From an uncultured bacterium (GTDB lineage: Bacteria; Chloroflexota; Anaerolineae; JACIWP01), in assembly GCA_903872005.1 (NCBI GenBank), contig CAIQJD010000501.1:1-11418 (forward strand): a stretch of DNA of 11,418 nt. Reading direction: 5' to 3'. The position numbers and the translations under genes were made by a program. Below the pieces are notes generated by a model that saw only the letters and a list, made by a program, of their open reading frames with translations, was not told the DNA's origin and ran no database searches. Positions 1 through 7,273 of the stretch are shown piece by piece (position 1 is the first letter of the stretch; the number at the start of each line of letters is the position of its first letter).

Positions 1-791
1 ATCGCGCCCTGCGCGCCCTCTTCCCAGGCTGCGCCGCGATAGACCTTGCACGAGACGTAGCCGGCATAGCCGACCGCTTCCAGCGCCCGAAAGACGCCGG
101 CGAAATCCAGATGCCCGCTGCCGAAGGGGCCGCCATTAGTCTCGCACAGGTGAACATGGCCCAGCTCCGCGCCGACCCGATAGATTGGCTCGTCCAGCGC
201 CTTCTCTTCAATGTTGATGTGGAAGGTATCCACCATCGGGTGCAGGGCCGGCGAGCCGACCCGCCGCGTCATCTGCGCCACGTCAGCCACCGTGTGATTG
301 AAACCCACCTGCAAATGATTCACCGGCTCCAGGACAATGCGCGCCCCGCGTCGCTCCGCCGCGCCGGCCAGTCGCGCCAACCCCTCGGCGATGCGCGCCT
401 GGGCGACGGCAACATCCGGCTCGTCGCTCAAGAAGCCTTGCATCTGTCCGACCACCAGCGTCGCGTCGAAATGGGCAGCCACTTCCAGCCGCTCCATCAG
501 CCGCGCCACGGCGCGCTCGCGGATCGTCGCATCTGGGGAGCAGAGGCACAGTCCCTCATTGAAGTAGGACCAGCCGGTCAGAAAGGCCGCCGGCGGCAAC
601 TGCGCCTGCCGCGTGGCCTCCTCCAGCTCCGGCAGCGAGACGCCCATCGGATAGGGCAGATTCAGCTCCACGCCTTCGAACCCAATCTCGCGCACGCGCC
701 GCAGGGCGCGCCCAAAGCCTGCGAGAGAGCCGAAGTCGGCCGGAGCCGGCAACAGGATATAGCTCGAACGCCAACGACGCGTGGTAGACAT
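1..791 (-). CDS. Sugar phosphate isomerase/epimerase, D-tagatose 3-epimerase-like (3' end cut by window)
   Basis: A 263-codon frame opens with ATG at 789-791 and runs off the left edge without a stop. AGGAG lies 6 nt upstream of the ATG. It is a xylose-isomerase-like TIM barrel of the AP-endonuclease-2 / D-tagatose 3-epimerase type, which normally interconverts C3 epimers of ketoses or isomerises related sugars using a divalent metal. Visible landmarks are LEPVNH (Glu155), MVDTFHINIEE (Asp188, His191), HVHLCETN (His214) and GSGHLDF (226-230). By spacing, Glu155, Asp188, His191 and His214 match Glu152, Asp185, His188 and His211 of Pseudomonas tagatose epimerase. The positions of Arg217 and Glu246 hold Gly220 and Lys249, so the chemistry may differ. 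Only the last few dozen residues should be missing. It is transcribed divergently from the sulfate-activation operon. Family assignment is firm; the substrate is unknown. Confidence 0.85.
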   Translation of the reverse strand, partial: MSTTRRWRSSYILLPAPADFGSLAGFGRALRRVREIGFEGVELNLPYPMGVSLPELEEATRQAQLPPAAFLTGWSYFNEGLCLCSPDATIRERAVARLMERLEVAAHFDATLVVGQMQGFLSDEPDVAVAQARIAEGLARLAGAAERRGARIVLEPVNHLQVGFNHTVADVAQMTRRVGSPALHPMVDTFHINIEEKALDEPIYRVGAELGHVHLCETNGGPFGSGHLDFAGVFRALEAVGYAGYVSCKVYRGAAWEEGAQGA

Positions 792-812
792 GGGAAGCTC
801 CTGATGTTACAT

Positions 813-840
813 ATTATACCGGACGCGGCCCCTTTGACAA
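813..840 (-). promoter_or_regulatory. Sigma-70-type promoter for the epimerase gene
   Basis: Read on the minus strand, TTGTCA (835-840, 5 of 6 to consensus) is followed after 16 bases by a perfect TATAAT (813-818). Transcription would begin near 806, giving a leader of about 15 nt that holds the AGGAG at 798-802. Its -35 box overlaps that of the plus-strand promoter almost completely. Confidence 0.7.
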
Positions 841-862
841 AAGGCGCTCGCTCTGCTATACT
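834..862 (+). promoter_or_regulatory. Sigma-70-type promoter for the sat operon
   Basis: A perfect TTGACA (834-839) is followed after exactly 17 bases by TATACT (857-862, 5 of 6). Transcription would start near 869, leaving a leader of roughly 65 nt before the ATP sulfurylase start. No other promoter is obvious in front of the downstream genes of the operon, so this one probably drives all four. Confidence 0.75.
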
Positions 863-870
863 GGACGCGT

Positions 871-892
871 TGTCCATGACCTGTCAATGACA
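871..892. repeat. Tandem 11-bp near-palindromes in the sat leader, possible operator
   Basis: Two adjacent 11-base units, TGTCCATGACC (871-881) and TGTCAATGACA (882-892), agree at 9 of 11 positions. The second is a perfect inverted repeat, TGTCA and TGACA around one base. They begin just after the predicted transcription start and are spaced about one helical turn apart, a geometry expected of a repressor site. No cognate regulator can be named from the sequence. Confidence 0.4.
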
Positions 893-936
893 TAACATGG
901 TAAAGGCTACGACTGCTTAGGAGGATGTCTACTCTC

Positions 937-2136
937 ATGTCTGGCAATCACCCTGCAAGCATACCGCATGGCGGAACGCTGGTCAATCGCGAGCTGCGCG
1001 GCGCGCTGCGCGAAGCCGCCCTGGAACGCGCCGCGTCCATGCCGCGCGTGACTCTCTCGCCCCTGGCGACCTCTGACCTGGAGCTGATCGCCATTGGCGG
1101 GTTCAGCCCATTGACCGGCTTCATGGGCCGGCATGACTACGAACACGTCATCGAAAACATGCACCTTGCCAACGGTTTCGTCTGGTCGCTCCCGGTGACC
1201 CTGCCGGTAGAGCGCGCCCAGGCCGATTCCCTGAAAGAAGGCATGGAGCTGGCCCTGGAAGAGCCGGGCGGCCACATCCTGGGCGTGCTGCAACTGGAAG
1301 AGAAGTACACCTACGACAAGGAGCGCGAGGCGCTCAAGGTCTACCGCACCGCCGATTCGGCGCATCCTGGCGTGGCGCGTTTGCTGGCGCAAGGCGACGT
1401 CCTCCTGGCCGGCCCGATCTACCTGCTCAACCGGCCGGCGAACCAGACCTTCCCCGAATTCCGCTTCGACCCGGCCGAAACGCGGCGCATGTTCGCCGAA
1501 CGCGGCTGGCGGCGCGTCGTCGGCTTCCAGACCCGCAACCCCATCCATCGCGCCCACGAATACATTCAGAAGACGGCCATGGAAGTCGTGGATGGCCTCT
1601 TCCTGAACCCGCTGGTCGGCGAGACCAAGTCCGACGACATCCCGGCGGATGTGCGTATGGAAAGCTATCAAGTCCTGCTACGCGACTACTATCCGGCCAA
1701 CCGCGTCGTCCTGGGCGTCTTCCCGGCCGCCATGCGCTATGCCGGCCCGCGCGAAGCCATCTTCCATGCCATGTGTCGCAAGAACTATGGCTGCACGCAC
1801 TTCATCGTCGGCCGCGACCACGCCGGCGTCGGGAACTATTACGGCACCTACGACGCGCAGTTGATCTTCGACGAATTCACGCCGGCCGAGTTGGGCATCA
1901 CCCCGCTCTTCTTCGAACACTCCTTCTACTGCAAGAAGTGCGAGGCCATCGTCACCGCCAAGACCTGCCCGCATGACAAGAGCCAACATCTGGTGTTGAG
2001 CGGCACGCAAGTGCGCGAAAAGCTGAACAAAGGCGAAGTCCTGCCCACCGAATTCACCCGCCCCGAAGTGTCGCGCGTCTTGATCGAAGGCACACGGATC
2101 AAGCGCGAGCGAGAAGCCGCGGAGTCGCAGAAATGA
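937..2136 (+). CDS. sat: Sulfate adenylyltransferase (ATP sulfurylase)
   Basis: The enzyme joins sulfate to ATP to give adenylyl sulfate (APS) and pyrophosphate, the first step of sulfate activation in the cytoplasm. The 399-residue length fits the single-chain bacterial Sat family. Signature motifs are intact: [12 protein letters not shown] (198-209) with both catalytic histidines, GRDHAG (292-297), a Cys332-x2-Cys335-x8-Cys344-x-His346 zinc knuckle, and LSGTQVRE near the C-terminus. An in-frame ATG at 925 abuts the AGGAGG at 919-924 with no spacing. The ATG at 937 lies 12 bases beyond it and gives the usual N-terminus leading into [11 protein letters not shown], so I chose 937. The stop overlaps the next start as ATGA (2133-2136), which implies translational coupling. 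The lack of an APS or sulfite reductase nearby argues for assimilation or sulfation rather than respiration. Confidence 0.96.
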   Translation: MSGNHPASIPHGGTLVNRELRGALREAALERAASMPRVTLSPLATSDLELIAIGGFSPLTGFMGRHDYEHVIENMHLANGFVWSLPVTLPVERAQADSLKEGMELALEEPGGHILGVLQLEEKYTYDKEREALKVYRTADSAHPGVARLLAQGDVLLAGPIYLLNRPANQTFPEFRFDPAETRRMFAERGWRRVVGFQTRNPIHRAHEYIQKTAMEVVDGLFLNPLVGETKSDDIPADVRMESYQVLLRDYYPANRVVLGVFPAAMRYAGPREAIFHAMCRKNYGCTHFIVGRDHAGVGNYYGTYDAQLIFDEFTPAELGITPLFFEHSFYCKKCEAIVTAKTCPHDKSQHLVLSGTQVREKLNKGEVLPTEFTRPEVSRVLIEGTRIKREREAAESQK

Positions 2137-3524
2137 CCACCGCGCGCAAAGTCCTGATGATCGGCCTGGACTGCGGCGAGCCGACCCTGATCTTCGATCA
2201 GTGGAAAGCCGATTTGCCCAATCTGAGCCGGCTGATGAACGCCGGAGTCTACGGCGAGCTGCGTAGCGCGACGCCGCCCATCACCGTGCCAGCCTGGTCG
2301 TCCATGATGACCAGCAAGGACCCCGGCCAGTTGGGTTTTTACGGCTTTCGCAATCGCGCCGATTACAGTTACGACAAGCTATCCATTGCCAACTCGCATG
2401 CCGTCACCGCCGACACGGTCTGGGACATCCTCTCGCGCCAGGGCAAACAGGTCATCTTGCTGGGCGTGCCACAAACCTACCCCCCCAAACCGATTAACGG
2501 CGTCATCGTCACCGATTTCCTGACGCCCAGCATTGAGAGCCAGTACACCTACCCGGCCGAGGTCAAAGACGAGATCAAGAGCTGGGTTGGCAAATACATG
2601 CTCGACGTGCCCGATTTCCGCACGGAAGACAAAGAGCGCCTGTTGCGCGACATCTACGAGATGACCCGCCAGCGCTTCGAAGTGGCGCGCCGGCTCATGA
2701 CCAGCCGGCCGTGGGACTTCTTCATGATGGTCGAGATGGGCCTGGATCGCATCCATCACGGCTTCTGGAAGTACATGGACAAGACCCACCCCAAGTACGA
2801 GCCGGGCAACCCTTACGAGAACGCCATCCACGACTACTATGTCTGGGTAGACAAGCAGATCGGCGAGCTATTGCCCCACGCCGGCAAAGACACCATCGTC
2901 CTCGTCGTCTCCGATCACGGGGCCAAAAAGATGGACGGCGGATTCTGCATCAACGAATGGCTCGTCCAGCAAGGCTACCTGGCCCTGAAAGAGTACCCGA
3001 CCAAGACCACCAAGATGGAAAAACTGGCGGTGGACTGGTCCAAGACGATGGCCTGGGGCGAGGGCGGCTATTATGCGCGCCTCTTCCTGAACGTGCAGGG
3101 ACGCGAGCCGCAAGGGGCCATCCCGGCGGAGCGCTATGAAGCGGTGCGCGATGAGATCATCGCCCGGCTGCAGGCAGTCACCGATCACCAGGGCAATCCG
3201 ATGGGCAACGTCGTCCTCAGGCCGGAAGAAGTCTACGCCGAAGTGCGGAATGTCGCCCCCGATCTCATCATCTATTTCGGCGGCCTGAATTGGCGCTCGG
3301 TCGGCTCGGTGGGCAGCCGGCAGATCTACACCTTCGAGAACGACACCGGCCCCGACGATGCCAATCACGCTGAAGAAGGCATCTGCATCATCTACGACCC
3401 GCAGCGGCAGTTGGGCCAGCGGGTTTCCCACCAATGGCAACTGATGGACATTGCGCCGACGACGTTGAGCTTGATGGGCAGCGCCGCCCCGGCCGACATG
3501 CGCGGCAAAGTCATCGCTTTGTAA
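2133..3524 (+). CDS. AlkP-superfamily phosphodiesterase/phosphohydrolase (paralog A)
   Basis: This 463-residue protein is a type I phosphodiesterase / nucleotide pyrophosphatase-like member of the alkaline phosphatase superfamily (predicted AlkP phosphohydrolase/phosphomutase group). The two-metal site is complete: Asp13 (GLDCGE), nucleophile Thr51 ([11 protein letters not shown]), Asp205 and His209 (LDRIHHGFW), Asp261-His262 (SDHG) and His412. There is no signal peptide or membrane segment, so it should act in the cytoplasm. It overlaps the sat stop by four bases, has GGAG 8 nt before its ATG, and precedes APS kinase. The substrate cannot be read from the sequence. A sulfonucleotide or nucleotide (APS, PAPS, PAP) is suggested by position only. 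Arylsulfatase is less likely, because the nucleophile is Thr and not a Cys/Ser in a C/S-x-P-x-R motif. It is clearly homologous to the gene at 4179-5552. Confidence 0.88.
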   Translation: MTTARKVLMIGLDCGEPTLIFDQWKADLPNLSRLMNAGVYGELRSATPPITVPAWSSMMTSKDPGQLGFYGFRNRADYSYDKLSIANSHAVTADTVWDILSRQGKQVILLGVPQTYPPKPINGVIVTDFLTPSIESQYTYPAEVKDEIKSWVGKYMLDVPDFRTEDKERLLRDIYEMTRQRFEVARRLMTSRPWDFFMMVEMGLDRIHHGFWKYMDKTHPKYEPGNPYENAIHDYYVWVDKQIGELLPHAGKDTIVLVVSDHGAKKMDGGFCINEWLVQQGYLALKEYPTKTTKMEKLAVDWSKTMAWGEGGYYARLFLNVQGREPQGAIPAERYEAVRDEIIARLQAVTDHQGNPMGNVVLRPEEVYAEVRNVAPDLIIYFGGLNWRSVGSVGSRQIYTFENDTGPDDANHAEEGICIIYDPQRQLGQRVSHQWQLMDIAPTTLSLMGSAAPADMRGKVIAL

Positions 3525-3564
3525 AGACCGGCAGGAAATACTGAGGGAGATCGAGGAAGACGCA

Positions 3565-4170
3565 ATGGAACACAAAGGATTCACGCTCTGGTTCACGGGA
3601 CTATCTGGCGCCGGCAAGACCACACTGGCCCACATCATTGTGAAGGAACTGCAAGCGCGCGGCATGAAAGTGGAACTGCTGGACGGCGACGTCGTCCGCA
3701 CCAATCTGAGCAAGGGCCTCGGCTTCAGCAAGGAAGACCGCGACACCAACATCCGGCGCATCGGTTTCGTCTGCAACCTGCTGACCCGCAATGGCGTCGT
3801 CGCCATCGGCTCGGCCATCTCACCTTACCGCGCCATCCGCGATGAGCTGCGCCGCAGCATCGGCGCGTTCGTCGAAGTCTACGTCGAGTGCCCGCTGGAC
3901 ACCCTGGTCGAGCGCGACGTGAAGGGGCTGTACAAGAAGGCGCTGGCCGGCGAAATCAAAGAATTCACCGGCGTCAGCGACCCCTACGAAGCGCCGCTCA
4001 ACCCCGAAGTGGTGGTGAATAGCTCCACGGAAACCATCGAAGAGAGCGCAGCCAAGATTCTGCGGAAACTCGAAGAGCTGGAATATGTCCCTCGGCCGGC
4101 CACAGAGGTCTACTCGAAAGAAGAGCAGGCCATCGTCGAAGAGCGCTTGCAGTCCCTGGGCTACATGTAG
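3565..4170 (+). CDS. cysC: Adenylyl-sulfate (APS) kinase
   Basis: The protein phosphorylates APS at the 3' position with ATP to give PAPS, the universal sulfuryl donor. The 201 residues carry a Walker A loop GLSGAGKTT (12-20), the APS-binding stretch [17 protein letters not shown] (39-55) with [12 protein letters not shown] after it, [12 protein letters not shown] (85-96) holding the conserved Ser86, and the lid region [18 protein letters not shown] followed by DPYEAP (to about 144). A charged tail of about 25 residues follows the kinase core. GAGGA (3553-3557) sits 7 nt before the ATG. It lies 40 nt after the first AlkP gene and 8 nt before the second, so it is clearly in the operon. With sat it forms a complete PAPS pathway, in separate proteins rather than fused. 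Confidence 0.96.
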   Translation: MEHKGFTLWFTGLSGAGKTTLAHIIVKELQARGMKVELLDGDVVRTNLSKGLGFSKEDRDTNIRRIGFVCNLLTRNGVVAIGSAISPYRAIRDELRRSIGAFVEVYVECPLDTLVERDVKGLYKKALAGEIKEFTGVSDPYEAPLNPEVVVNSSTETIEESAAKILRKLEELEYVPRPATEVYSKEEQAIVEERLQSLGYM

Positions 4171-4178
4171 GTCAACAG

Positions 4179-5552
4179 ATGGGTTTCCTGGATCGTCTGA
4201 AGAACAGTTCGGGTAAGAAGGCCGAGGCGCGCCGGCGCGTCGTCGTGATCGGCATTGACGGGACGCCCTATACCTTCTTGCAGCGTATGTTGGCGGAGCA
4301 GCGTATGCCGAACTTGGCGCGCCTCATCAGCGCCGGCGGCCTGGCGCGCATGAATTCCGTCTATCCCACCGTATCTTCCGTGGCCTGGTCATCTTACATG
4401 ACCGGCCAGAACCCGGCCAAGCACGGCATCTTCGGCTTCGTAGACCGCGAGCCGGCGACGCTCAAGACCTACATCCCAACCTCGCGCATGATGCGGAGTC
4501 GCACGCTGTGGGAGTACCTGAGCGACGCCGGCCGGCGCGTCATCGTCATCAACGTGCCCCTCACCTACCCGCCGCGCGCCGTCAACGGCATCCTCATCGG
4601 GGACTTCCTGGCTCCCAGCGTGGAAAAGGTAGCCTACCCGGCCGACGTGAGCCAGCGCCTCAAGACCTGGGGCTACAAGATTGACACCGATCCCTGGCTG
4701 GCCCGCGAATCCAAAGACAAGCTCCTGGCCGATGTCAACGACGTCTTCCAGCGTCGTGTGGAAACAATGTTCCACCTGATGGACGAAGAGGAATGGGACT
4801 TCTTCCAGTGTCACATCATGGAAACGGACCGGCTATTCCATTTCCTCTGGGAGCAGATGGCGACGAACGATCCGGTCTACGCGCCGCCATTCCTCGCCTT
4901 CATGGAACGCATAGACGGCATGCTCGGTCAAGTGATGAGCCGGCTCGACAAAGATACGACCCTCATCGTCCTCTCCGACCATGGCTTCTGCACCCTGGAC
5001 AAAGAGGTCTACGTCAACACCTGGCTGGCGCAGCAAGGCTGGCTGAGCTTCACTTCCGCCGATCCGAAATCCATCGCGGACATGAGTCCGGCCAGCGTCG
5101 CGTACAGCCTCGATCCGGGGCGCGTCTTCATCAACTTGAAGGGCCGCGAACGAGACGGGAGCGTGGAGCCAGGCGTGGAGTATGAGCGTTGGCGTACGAC
5201 CATCGCCGCGGCCGCGTTGGAGTTGCGTGACCCGGACTCCGGCCGGCCCATCTTCCAAAAAGCCTTGCGCCGCGAAGAGGTCTATGCCGGCCCCCTTCTG
5301 CAGCAGGCCGCCGACTTGATCCTGGCGCCCCATGATGGCTTCGACCCGAAGGGAGCGCTGAACAAACCGATGCTCACCTTCAAAGGGCCGGCGCTGGTGG
5401 GCATGCACACCTACGATGACGCCGCGCTGGTCATCGCCGGCCGGCGCGTGTCCCGCGACGGGCTATGGGTCGGGGACATCATGCCCACGATCCTGGAACT
5501 CATGGGCGTGCTGCAGCCGGCCGACCTGGACGGGCGCTCCTTGATCGCCTGA
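4179..5552 (+). CDS. AlkP-superfamily phosphodiesterase/phosphohydrolase (paralog B)
   Basis: This 457-residue protein is a second member of the same family as 2133-3524. The shared core is easiest to see in VPLTYPPRAVNG and GDFLAPSVEK (126-150) against [12 protein letters not shown] and [10 protein letters not shown] in paralog A. Metal ligands are present: Asp27 (GIDGTP), Asp217 and His221 (ETDRLFHFLW), Asp267-His268 (SDHGF) and His410 (GMHTYDD). The nucleophile position, aligned through the following AWSS, is Ser66, where paralog A has Thr51. A basic stretch of about 20 residues (MGFLDRLKNS onward) precedes the core and is not a secretion signal. The start is 8 nt after the cysC stop, with only a weak AGGT overlapping that stop, so translation is probably coupled. 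It is the last gene before the hairpin at 5598. The substrate is unknown. Confidence 0.87.
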   Translation: MGFLDRLKNSSGKKAEARRRVVVIGIDGTPYTFLQRMLAEQRMPNLARLISAGGLARMNSVYPTVSSVAWSSYMTGQNPAKHGIFGFVDREPATLKTYIPTSRMMRSRTLWEYLSDAGRRVIVINVPLTYPPRAVNGILIGDFLAPSVEKVAYPADVSQRLKTWGYKIDTDPWLARESKDKLLADVNDVFQRRVETMFHLMDEEEWDFFQCHIMETDRLFHFLWEQMATNDPVYAPPFLAFMERIDGMLGQVMSRLDKDTTLIVLSDHGFCTLDKEVYVNTWLAQQGWLSFTSADPKSIADMSPASVAYSLDPGRVFINLKGRERDGSVEPGVEYERWRTTIAAAALELRDPDSGRPIFQKALRREEVYAGPLLQQAADLILAPHDGFDPKGALNKPMLTFKGPALVGMHTYDDAALVIAGRRVSRDGLWVGDIMPTILELMGVLQPADLDGRSLIA

Positions 5553-5597
5553 GCCGGCGTCCGTCCAACACGAAAGCAGTAGCAAGTAAGATAAAGA

Positions 5598-5628
5598 AAG
5601 AGGCTCCATCTTCACGATGGAGCCTCTT
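5598..5628. terminator. Bidirectional intrinsic terminator between the sat operon and the pilin gene
   Basis: A perfect 13-bp stem (5598-5610 with 5616-5628) closes a TTCAC loop. On the minus strand it is followed by a T-rich run (TTTCTTTATCTT), which suits termination of the pilin transcript. On the plus strand the following bases (CTTGTG) are less T-rich, so termination of the sat operon may be weaker. The two flanking transcripts converge here. Confidence 0.8.
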
Positions 5629-5678
5629 CTTGTGACAACTTGTGGCGATGATGAAACTGCGATGGCAACCACGCTCAA

Positions 5679-5825
5679 CTACACGTTCGAGACGATGTTG
5701 CTGAAGACGTTGCCGATAGCCGGGCCGAGGATCAACAGAACTGCAATGACGACGATAGCCACCAAAACAAGAATCAACGCATACTCCACGAGGCCCTGGC
5801 CTTCTTCACGCGGCAGGAACAACAT
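5679..5825 (-). CDS. Flp/Fap-type pilin (small class III type IV prepilin)
   Basis: A 48-residue protein starts at ATG 5823-5825 behind a strong AGGGAGGTGA, with stop TAG at 5679-5681. It has a short charged leader ending in Gly9 (MLFLPREEG). A prepilin peptidase would be expected to cut after Gly9, leaving Glu at +5 and Tyr at +6 (QGLVEYALIL). One hydrophobic helix (about 16-34) and a short polar tail (GNVFSNIVSNV) follow. This is the standard layout of Flp subunits assembled by Tad secretion systems into adhesive pili. No tad assembly gene is in the window, so the subunit stands alone here. It is flanked by its own weak promoter and a terminator. Confidence 0.85.
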   Translation of the reverse strand: MLFLPREEGQGLVEYALILVLVAIVVIAVLLILGPAIGNVFSNIVSNV

Positions 5826-5887
5826 TTCGCTCACCTCCCTTCGTCTTCAATTTGGAATGTGCGAGCAGTGTCATTTCTTACATCTTC

Positions 5888-5916
5888 ACTATACACCATG
5901 CGCGCAACCGGCGCAA
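5888..5916 (-). promoter_or_regulatory. Candidate promoter for the Flp pilin gene
   Basis: On the minus strand TATAGT (5888-5893, 5 of 6) lies 17 bases after a poor -35, TTGCGC (5911-5916, 3 of 6). An AGTAC/GTACT inverted repeat (5918-5922 and 5927-5931) sits just upstream, between this promoter and the end of the sigma gene. The weak -35 suggests either low expression or help from an activator. Confidence 0.4.
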
Positions 5917-5941
5917 TAGTACTCTGGTACTCATTCGTCGT

Positions 5942-7249
5942 TCAGGCCAGATAATCGCGCAATTTGCGACTGCGAAGCGGATGGCGCAACTTCCGTAGCG
6001 CCTTCGCCTCGATCTGCCGGATGCGCTCGCGCGTCACGCCAAACTCACTCCCTACCTCTTCCAACGTCCGGCTCTGGCCGTCTACCAATCCGAAGCGCAT
6101 TTCCAGCACCCGCCGCTCGCGCTCACTGAGACCATCCAACACATCGCGCATCTGCTCATGCAGCAATTGCAGCGAAGCAGCGTCCGCCGGCTCCGGGAAC
6201 GTGACATCTTCAATGAAATCGCCCAGGCAACTGTTTTCCTCGCTCCCCACCGGCATCTCCAGCGACATCGGCTCCTGGGCCACGCGGATGATGCGGCGCA
6301 CTTTGGCAGTGGCCCGGCGCAGTCGCCGGCGCAGCTCCAGCGGCATCTCGCGATGATTGCCACGATACTCCTTGATCGCGACGATATCTTCTGGCGGCAA
6401 CAAGTCCATTTCGAGGGCGATTTCCTCGGACGTTGGCTCGCGTCCCAGTTCCTGCGTCAGCCGGCGTTGGATGCGAATTTGCCGGTTGATGCTTTCCACC
6501 ATGTGCACCGGGATGCGGATGGTGCGCGCCTGGTCGGCAATGGCGCGACTGATCGCCTGCCGAATCCACCAGGTGGCGTAGGTGCTGAACTTGTAGCCCA
6601 GGTCGGCGTCGAACTTCTCAACGGCGCGCAACAGGCCGATGTTGCCTTCCTGAATCAGATCCAGGAACGACATGCCACGCCCGACGTAGCGCTTGGCGAC
6701 GCTGACCACCAGTCGCAAATTCGAAATGATGAGCCGGCGCTGCGCGATGTCCCCCTGGTTGATCATCTCCTGCAGGATCAACTTCTCCTCAGGAGTCAGC
6801 GAGCCGTTGCCCTCGCCCAACCGTTGTTCGGCCGTTTCAGCGACTTGAATGCACTTCGCCAGATGCAGCTCATCGCTCAGACAGAGCAAGGATATTTGCC
6901 CGATCTCGCGCAGATACATGCGTACCGGGTCGTCGCTGATCTCCTGGCGCACCAAATCGTGGAGATCTTCGGGCGACAACTCCTCTTTGAGGCCGGCCTC
7001 TTCATCTCCCTCAATCTCAGGCTCATCGAAGAGCGCCAACAGGCCAATCACCTCTTCGGTGCTGGCCCCCTTCTTCTTCCCACCGTGCGCCGCAGCATCG
7101 GCTGCGCCGTTGCCGCCTCCCGGCTGGCTGGCACGCGCGCCGGCCGCGGCCGGCTCAGATCGCGCGCGCCGTGGCCGATCCGACGGCGCAGATTCAGGAG
7201 CGAAGACAATGACCTCGCCCAACGCGTCTGCTTTCTCTTGCCTGGTCAT
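5942..7249 (-). CDS. rpoD: RNA polymerase principal sigma factor (sigma-70/SigA)
   Basis: This sigma factor directs RNA polymerase to housekeeping promoters. The 435 residues comprise a low-complexity Ala/Gly/Lys N-terminus (1-65), a short acidic region 1.1-like segment (66-105), region 1.2 ([12 protein letters not shown], 106-117), regions 2.1-2.4 ([18 protein letters not shown] to [20 protein letters not shown], about 177-243), region 3 (about 248-345) and region 4.2 ([27 protein letters not shown], 396-422) as the -35-reading helix-turn-helix. Between EEIA (275-278) and AQEP (324-327) there are 45 residues where Bacillus SigA has about 16, an insertion of roughly 29 rich in Arg. It lies 24 nt after dnaG, and the ribosome site is weak (AGGA close to the ATG), so it is probably cotranscribed and coupled. 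RpoD/SigA is preferred over RpoS because of the full region 1.2-4.2 match and the dnaG linkage. Confidence 0.93.
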   Translation of the reverse strand: MTRQEKADALGEVIVFAPESAPSDRPRRARSEPAAAGARASQPGGGNGAADAAAHGGKKKGASTEEVIGLLALFDEPEIEGDEEAGLKEELSPEDLHDLVRQEISDDPVRMYLREIGQISLLCLSDELHLAKCIQVAETAEQRLGEGNGSLTPEEKLILQEMINQGDIAQRRLIISNLRLVVSVAKRYVGRGMSFLDLIQEGNIGLLRAVEKFDADLGYKFSTYATWWIRQAISRAIADQARTIRIPVHMVESINRQIRIQRRLTQELGREPTSEEIALEMDLLPPEDIVAIKEYRGNHREMPLELRRRLRRATAKVRRIIRVAQEPMSLEMPVGSEENSCLGDFIEDVTFPEPADAASLQLLHEQMRDVLDGLSERERRVLEMRFGLVDGQSRTLEEVGSEFGVTRERIRQIEAKALRKLRHPLRSRKLRDYLA

Positions 7250-7273
7250 GGATCCTATGTGCGCCTCACGTCG

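Noticed and set aside
111..890. Long plus-strand open frame of 259 codons at the left end
   Set aside because: It lies antisense to the epimerase gene, which has recognisable family motifs and a ribosome site, and it runs across the divergent promoters. GC-rich codon use leaves antisense frames open.
925..936. ATG at 925 as start of sat
   Set aside because: AGGAGG ends at 924, directly against this ATG, leaving no spacing for initiation. The ATG at 937 is in frame and better placed.
869..936. Possible sulfur-sensing riboswitch in the sat leader
   Set aside because: The leader is only about 65 nt and shows no SAM-type fold; only the short tandem near-palindromes stand out.
907..1671. Minus-strand open frame of 254 codons opposite sat
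   Set aside because: It is antisense to a fully conserved ATP sulfurylase and has no recognisable domain.
2868..3818. Minus-strand open frame of 316 codons spanning the first AlkP gene and cysC
   Set aside because: It overlaps two strongly supported genes on the other strand and shows no family motif.
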